From contig DAOVNN010000112.1 of assembly GCA_030630165.1 (NCBI GenBank), positions 1-8,569 on the forward strand: a stretch of DNA of 8,569 nt, given 5' to 3'. The DNA is from Candidatus Krumholzibacteriota bacterium (lineage in GTDB: Bacteria > Krumholzibacteriota > Krumholzibacteriia > Krumholzibacteriales > Krumholzibacteriaceae). How positions within the stretch are numbered: the stretch's first letter is position 1; each line of letters begins with the position of its first letter. Below, piece after piece: positions 5,727-8,569 of this stretch. Made by a program: the position numbers and the translations under genes. Below the pieces are notes generated by a model that searched no databases, had not been told where the DNA came from, and saw only the letters and a program-made list of their open reading frames with translations.

Positions 5727-7382
5727 ATGGATAGAAAAAAATACAACGACGAGAAGAAGAGGTACCAGGAAACACTTTCCGGGTGCGGGTGCCAGGATAT
5801 CGAGTTCACCACGGTATCCGGCGAAGAGGTCGGAGAGATCTACACGCCTGATGAGACCGAGGGATTCGATTATAACGAACAGCTGGGGTTTCCCGGCCAG
5901 TATCCCTACACGAGGGGCGTCTACCCGAACATGTACAGGGGACGACTGTGGACACAGCGTCAGTTCGCCGGGTTCGGCACGGCGAAGGATACGAACGGCA
6001 GGTACCACTATCTGCTCGAACACGGCCAGACGGGACTGTCTGTCGCCTTCGACATGCCGACGATCATGGGATACGACTCCGATCACAAGCGTTCGGAGGG
6101 AGAAGTCGGCAGGTGCGGCGTCGCGATCGATTCGCTCAGAGACATGGAGGTCCTCTTCGACGGGATAGATCTCGGAGCGATAACGACATCGATGACTATC
6201 AATGCCCCCGCCTCGATACTGCTCGCTTTCTATCTATGCGCCGGCGAGAAGAAGGGGACAGCATTCGATAAGATGGGCGGCACCATCCAGAACGATATCC
6301 TCAAGGAGTACATCGCGCAGAAGTCGTGGATATTCCCTCCCGAGGAGTCGTTGAGGATCATCACGAATATTCTCGCGTTCTGCTCCGATCACGTTCCCAG
6401 GTGGAATACGATATCGATCAGCGGATACCATATCCGAGAGGCCGGGTCGACCGCGATTCAGGAATTGGCATTCACGTTGGCTGACGGATTCGCATACGTC
6501 GAGGCTGGAATAGCGGCGGGGCTGGACGTCGACAAGTTCGCGCCGAGGCTCTCGTTCTTTTTCAACTCCCATCTCGATTTCTTCGAGGAGATCGTGAAGT
6601 ACCGCGCCGCCCGCAGGATTTGGGCGAAACGGATGAAGGAAAAGTATGGGGCGAAGAATCCGAAGTCGCTGCTGCTCAGATTCCACACACAGACGGCCGG
6701 GTGCACTCTGACCGCGCAGCAGCCCGAGAACAATATCGTGAGGACAGCGTTCCAGGCGATGTCGGCTGTACTGGGCGGGACGCAGTCTCTGCACACCAAC
6801 TCGATGGATGAGACTCTCGCGCTGCCTTCGGAGAAAGCGGTGCGGATAGCGCTTCGCACGCAGCAGATTATAGCGCACGAGACCGGAGTAATAAACACGA
6901 TCGATCCCCTCGCCGGAAGCTATTTTATCGAGACCAGGACTAACGAGATGGAGGAGGCGGCCGAAGCCTACTTCCGGAAGATCGATGATCTGGGCGGCGT
7001 GGTAAAGGCGATCGACAAGGGATTCTTCCAGAGGGAGATCCAGAGGTCCGCATACGAATATCAGAAGGCCTTCGAAGCCGGCCGTAAGGTGATCGTCGGA
7101 CTCAATCGTTTCAAGCTGGAGAACGAGGAGATAGACATTCCTCTGCTGAGAATAGATGAAGAGGTGGAGAGGCAGCAGAAAAAGGCAGTTCAGGATGCCC
7201 GCGCCGATCGGGACAACGACAAGGTCGCCCGGGAACTCGAGCGCCTCAAGGCAGCGGCCGAGGGGACGGATAACCTCATGCCGGTCATCATAGACTGCGC
7301 TCGCTGCTACGCTACAGAGGGAGAGATAATAGACACGCTCAAGGGCGTGTTCGGCGAATATAAAGAGCCGCTTTTCATATAA
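5727..7382 (+). CDS. Adenosylcobalamin-dependent acyl-CoA mutase large subunit (methylmalonyl-CoA mutase family; isobutyryl-CoA mutase-type active site)
   Basis: The 551 residues form the substrate-binding TIM-barrel subunit; the B12-binding domain is a separate gene downstream. Family motifs include RGRLWTQRQFAGFGT (71-85), GLSVAFDMPT (103-112), GGTIQNDILKEYIAQK (184-199), ISISGYHIREAG (229-240), FAPRLSFFF (271-279) and LGGTQSLHTNSMDE (349-362). His235 matches catalytic His244 of the Propionibacterium shermanii methylmalonyl-CoA mutase. With the same 9-residue offset, Tyr89 and Arg207, which bind the substrate carboxylate there, are replaced by Phe80 (codon 5964-5966) and Gln198 (codon 6318-6320). 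This is the pair known from isobutyryl-CoA mutase IcmA, at the same numbers. Ala107 argues against 2-hydroxyisobutyryl-CoA mutase, which has Asp there. The likely reaction is isobutyryl-CoA to n-butyryl-CoA. Automatic annotation would say methylmalonyl-CoA mutase; no symbol is given because mutA and icmA imply different substrates. AGGAG (5711-5715) precedes the start. Confidence 0.93.
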   Translation: MDRKKYNDEKKRYQETLSGCGCQDIEFTTVSGEEVGEIYTPDETEGFDYNEQLGFPGQYPYTRGVYPNMYRGRLWTQRQFAGFGTAKDTNGRYHYLLEHGQTGLSVAFDMPTIMGYDSDHKRSEGEVGRCGVAIDSLRDMEVLFDGIDLGAITTSMTINAPASILLAFYLCAGEKKGTAFDKMGGTIQNDILKEYIAQKSWIFPPEESLRIITNILAFCSDHVPRWNTISISGYHIREAGSTAIQELAFTLADGFAYVEAGIAAGLDVDKFAPRLSFFFNSHLDFFEEIVKYRAARRIWAKRMKEKYGAKNPKSLLLRFHTQTAGCTLTAQQPENNIVRTAFQAMSAVLGGTQSLHTNSMDETLALPSEKAVRIALRTQQIIAHETGVINTIDPLAGSYFIETRTNEMEEAAEAYFRKIDDLGGVVKAIDKGFFQREIQRSAYEYQKAFEAGRKVIVGLNRFKLENEEIDIPLLRIDEEVERQQKKAVQDARADRDNDKVARELERLKAAAEGTDNLMPVIIDCARCYATEGEIIDTLKGVFGEYKEPLFI

Positions 7383-7383
7383 C

Positions 7384-7396
7384 GGGCGCGACGCCC
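7384..7396 (+). other. Small intercistronic hairpin
   Basis: GGGCG (7384-7388) pairs with CGCCC (7392-7396) around a 3-nt loop CGA. It sits between the large-subunit stop codon and the ribosome site of the small subunit. It could stabilise the upstream message end or tune the ratio of the two subunits. There is no T-tract, so it is not a terminator. Confidence 0.35.
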
Positions 7397-7412
7397 GGAG
7401 GAGGATTTCGAG

Positions 7413-7811
7413 ATGGCGAGAAAAGTCAGGGTGCTCGTAGCGAAACCCGGACTGGACGGACACGACAGGGGAGCGAAGGTCGTCGCCAACGCCCTCAAGG
7501 ACGCCGGCATGGAGATTATTTACACGGGGCTGCACCAGACACCCGAGATGATCGCCGAATCGGCCGTCCAGGAGGACGTCGACGTGGTCGGCCTCAGCAT
7601 CCTGTCGGGGGCCCACATGACGATGTTTCCCAGGGTGATGGAACTGATGAAGGAGAAGGGAGCGGAACACATCGTTATCTTCGGCGGCGGGATCATCCCG
7701 GCCGAAGATGTAGAGAAACTCGAGAAGATCGGGGTCGCCCGGATATTCGGTCCGGGAACAGACACCGGTGACATCGTCAAGTTTATCAGAGAGAGATTCC
7801 CGGAAGAGTAA
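7413..7811 (+). CDS. Adenosylcobalamin-binding small subunit of the acyl-CoA mutase
   Basis: The 132 residues are almost entirely one B12-binding Rossmann-like domain, as in IcmB, and correspond to the C-terminal domain of single-chain methylmalonyl-CoA mutases. The base-off/His-on motif LDGHDRG (14-20) supplies His17, the lower cobalt ligand. GLSILSGAH (60-68) gives the SxL motif, and FGGGIIP (90-96) gives the glycine loop that holds the nucleotide tail of the cofactor. It should pair with the large subunit encoded 30 bases upstream. GGAGGAGG (7397-7404), 8 bases before the ATG, is a very strong ribosome site and may ensure enough small subunit. The wording of KPGLDGHDRGAKV and IYTGLHQTPE is close to what I recall of IcmB, in line with the active-site reading of the large subunit, but this domain alone does not fix the substrate. 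Confidence 0.94.
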   Translation: MARKVRVLVAKPGLDGHDRGAKVVANALKDAGMEIIYTGLHQTPEMIAESAVQEDVDVVGLSILSGAHMTMFPRVMELMKEKGAEHIVIFGGGIIPAEDVEKLEKIGVARIFGPGTDTGDIVKFIRERFPEE

Positions 7812-7822
7812 GCGCGACTGAC

Positions 7823-7841
7823 ATTGCAAGGAAGGAGCAAT
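7823..7841 (+). other. Hairpin presenting the thiolase ribosome site in its loop
   Basis: ATTGC (7823-7827) is complementary to GCAAT (7837-7841). The 9-nt loop AAGGAAGGA holds most of the Shine-Dalgarno sequence, two bases before ATG 7844. The stem is only 5 bp and AT-containing, so it may be too weak to matter. Confidence 0.25.
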
Positions 7842-7843
7842 CG

Positions 7844-8569
7844 ATGAGCGAAGTCGTAATCGCCGGAGCGGTACGCACAGCGTTAGGAAGATTTCAGGGG
7901 GGACTGTCCTCCTTCAAGGCGACCGATCTCGGAGCCATGGTAGTTGCCGAAGCACTCAAGAGGGCGGGAGTCGATCCCGCAGCCGTGACCGAGGTTATCA
8001 TGGGCAACGTCATCGGAGCGGGGCTCGGCCAGAATCCCGCCAGGCAGGCGGCGCTGAGCGCCAAGCTCGACTTTGCCGTCTCTGCCATGACCATCAACAA
8101 GGTCTGCGGGTCGGGACTCAAGGCTGTAGTGCTCGGGACACAGGCTCTCAAACTCGGTGACGAGGAGATCGTAGTCGCCGGCGGCATGGAGAGCATGAGC
8201 AACGCGCCTTATATCCTCAGGAATGCGAGGACCGGCTACAGGCTCGGTGACGGCAAGATCGTCGACACGATGATCTATGACGGTCTTTGGGATGCATATA
8301 ACGATATCCACATGGGAAACACGGGAGAGATCACTTCCGAGCGATATAATGTCCCCAGGGAAGAGATGGACGAGTATGCGTACAACAGTCATCGCAAGGC
8401 CGCTGAGGCCGCTGCGAACGGTCACTTCAAGGAAGAGATGATGACTGTCGAGGTCCCGCAGCGAAGGGGCGATCCTCTCGCGATCGACACGGACGAGGGT
8501 GTCAGGACAGACGCCAGCGCCGAGTCGATGGGCAAGCTCAGGCCCGTCTTCAAGAAGGACGGAGTGATC
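7844..8569 (+). CDS. Acetyl-CoA C-acetyltransferase (thiolase), 3' partial
   Basis: The frame is open to the right edge: 242 codons of an enzyme of usually about 390 residues, so roughly the first 60% is present. Thiolases of this class condense two acetyl-CoA to acetoacetyl-CoA or cleave it in reverse. The N-terminus MSEVVIAGAVRTALGRFQGG is typical, and GQNPARQAAL (62-71) follows. The nucleophile is Cys88 in INKVCGSGLKA (84-94). VVAGGMESMSNAPY and a HMGNTGEIT variant of the usual MGxTAE motif come later. The window ends just before the expected TAGN segment, so the second catalytic cysteine and the His are not visible. AAGGAG lies 6 bases before the ATG. Being 32 bases after the mutase small subunit, it is probably in the same operon and would act on acetoacetyl-CoA from C4 acyl-CoA oxidation, or in the reverse direction for C4 synthesis. 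AtoB/PhaA-like is most likely; a longer-chain thiolase cannot be excluded. Confidence 0.93.
   Translation, partial: MSEVVIAGAVRTALGRFQGGLSSFKATDLGAMVVAEALKRAGVDPAAVTEVIMGNVIGAGLGQNPARQAALSAKLDFAVSAMTINKVCGSGLKAVVLGTQALKLGDEEIVVAGGMESMSNAPYILRNARTGYRLGDGKIVDTMIYDGLWDAYNDIHMGNTGEITSERYNVPREEMDEYAYNSHRKAAEAAANGHFKEEMMTVEVPQRRGDPLAIDTDEGVRTDASAESMGKLRPVFKKDGVI

Noticed and set aside
5727..7382. 2-hydroxyisobutyryl-CoA mutase as identity of the large subunit
   Set aside because: That enzyme has Ile in place of Phe80 and an Asp at the position of Ala107; here Phe and Ala are found.
7384..7396. Terminator between the two mutase subunit genes
   Set aside because: The hairpin has no T-tract and leads directly into a very strong ribosome site.
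6234..7829. 531-codon open frame on the minus strand across both mutase subunit genes
   Set aside because: It is antisense to two unmistakable genes; its protein is rich in Arg, Leu and His with no recognisable motif, as expected from the complement of GC-rich coding sequence.
1..8569. CRISPR array, tRNA or rRNA genes, insertion sequences, toxin-antitoxin or defence genes
   Set aside because: No direct-repeat series, cloverleaf-like sequence, transposase motif or small toxin/antitoxin pair could be recognised on either strand.

Overview
The window is a gene-dense, high-GC (by eye mid-to-upper 50s %) bacterial segment with every gene on the + strand. It looks like a Gram-negative, probably free-living lineage. 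The exported lamin-tail protein, the WD40 lipoprotein with a C-terminal CARDB-like domain, and a cysteine-rich soluble kinase together recall FCB-type or candidate-phylum bacteria (Krumholzibacteriota, Eisenbacteria, Latescibacteria). That placement is an impression; no marker gene here fixes the taxon.

Layout. (1) 1-1443: the 3' part of a WD40 beta-propeller protein. It is open at the left edge, and its first four codons read as a lipobox. A strong intrinsic terminator follows at 1500-1528. (2) 1530-2276: a sigma70-like promoter and a small secreted lamin-tail-domain protein, followed by a long imperfect hairpin that may be a terminator. (3) 2390-4120: a soluble sensor histidine kinase (two-CW cysteine domain, GAF-like domain, HisKA, HATPase) with no response regulator in view. 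(4) 4122-8569: a tight co-directional cluster behind a promoter with a good -35 box. It encodes cob(I)alamin adenosyltransferase (cobO), the MeaB-type GTPase chaperone, the large and small subunits of an adenosylcobalamin-dependent acyl-CoA mutase, and the first 242 codons of an acetyl-CoA acetyltransferase (thiolase) cut by the right edge.

How the cluster works together (inference from families): CobO makes adenosylcobalamin, MeaB loads and protects the mutase, and the two subunits form a heteromeric carbon-skeleton mutase. By general similarity the large subunit would be annotated methylmalonyl-CoA mutase. However, it carries Phe80 and Gln198, the pair typical of isobutyryl-CoA mutase, where methylmalonyl-CoA mutase has Tyr89 and Arg207. 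An isobutyryl-CoA/n-butyryl-CoA mutase followed by an acetoacetyl-CoA-type thiolase would fit a route that joins branched C4 acyl-CoA (for example from valine) to beta-oxidation and acetyl-CoA. This substrate re-assignment is the most valuable observation in the window.

I found no mobile element, CRISPR array, tRNA, rRNA or defence system. Nothing here proves an undescribed system. The best leads are the mutase specificity, the B12-operon control region (inverted repeat over the promoter plus two competing leader hairpins), the two-CW kinase, and the C-terminal tail of the lamin-tail protein.
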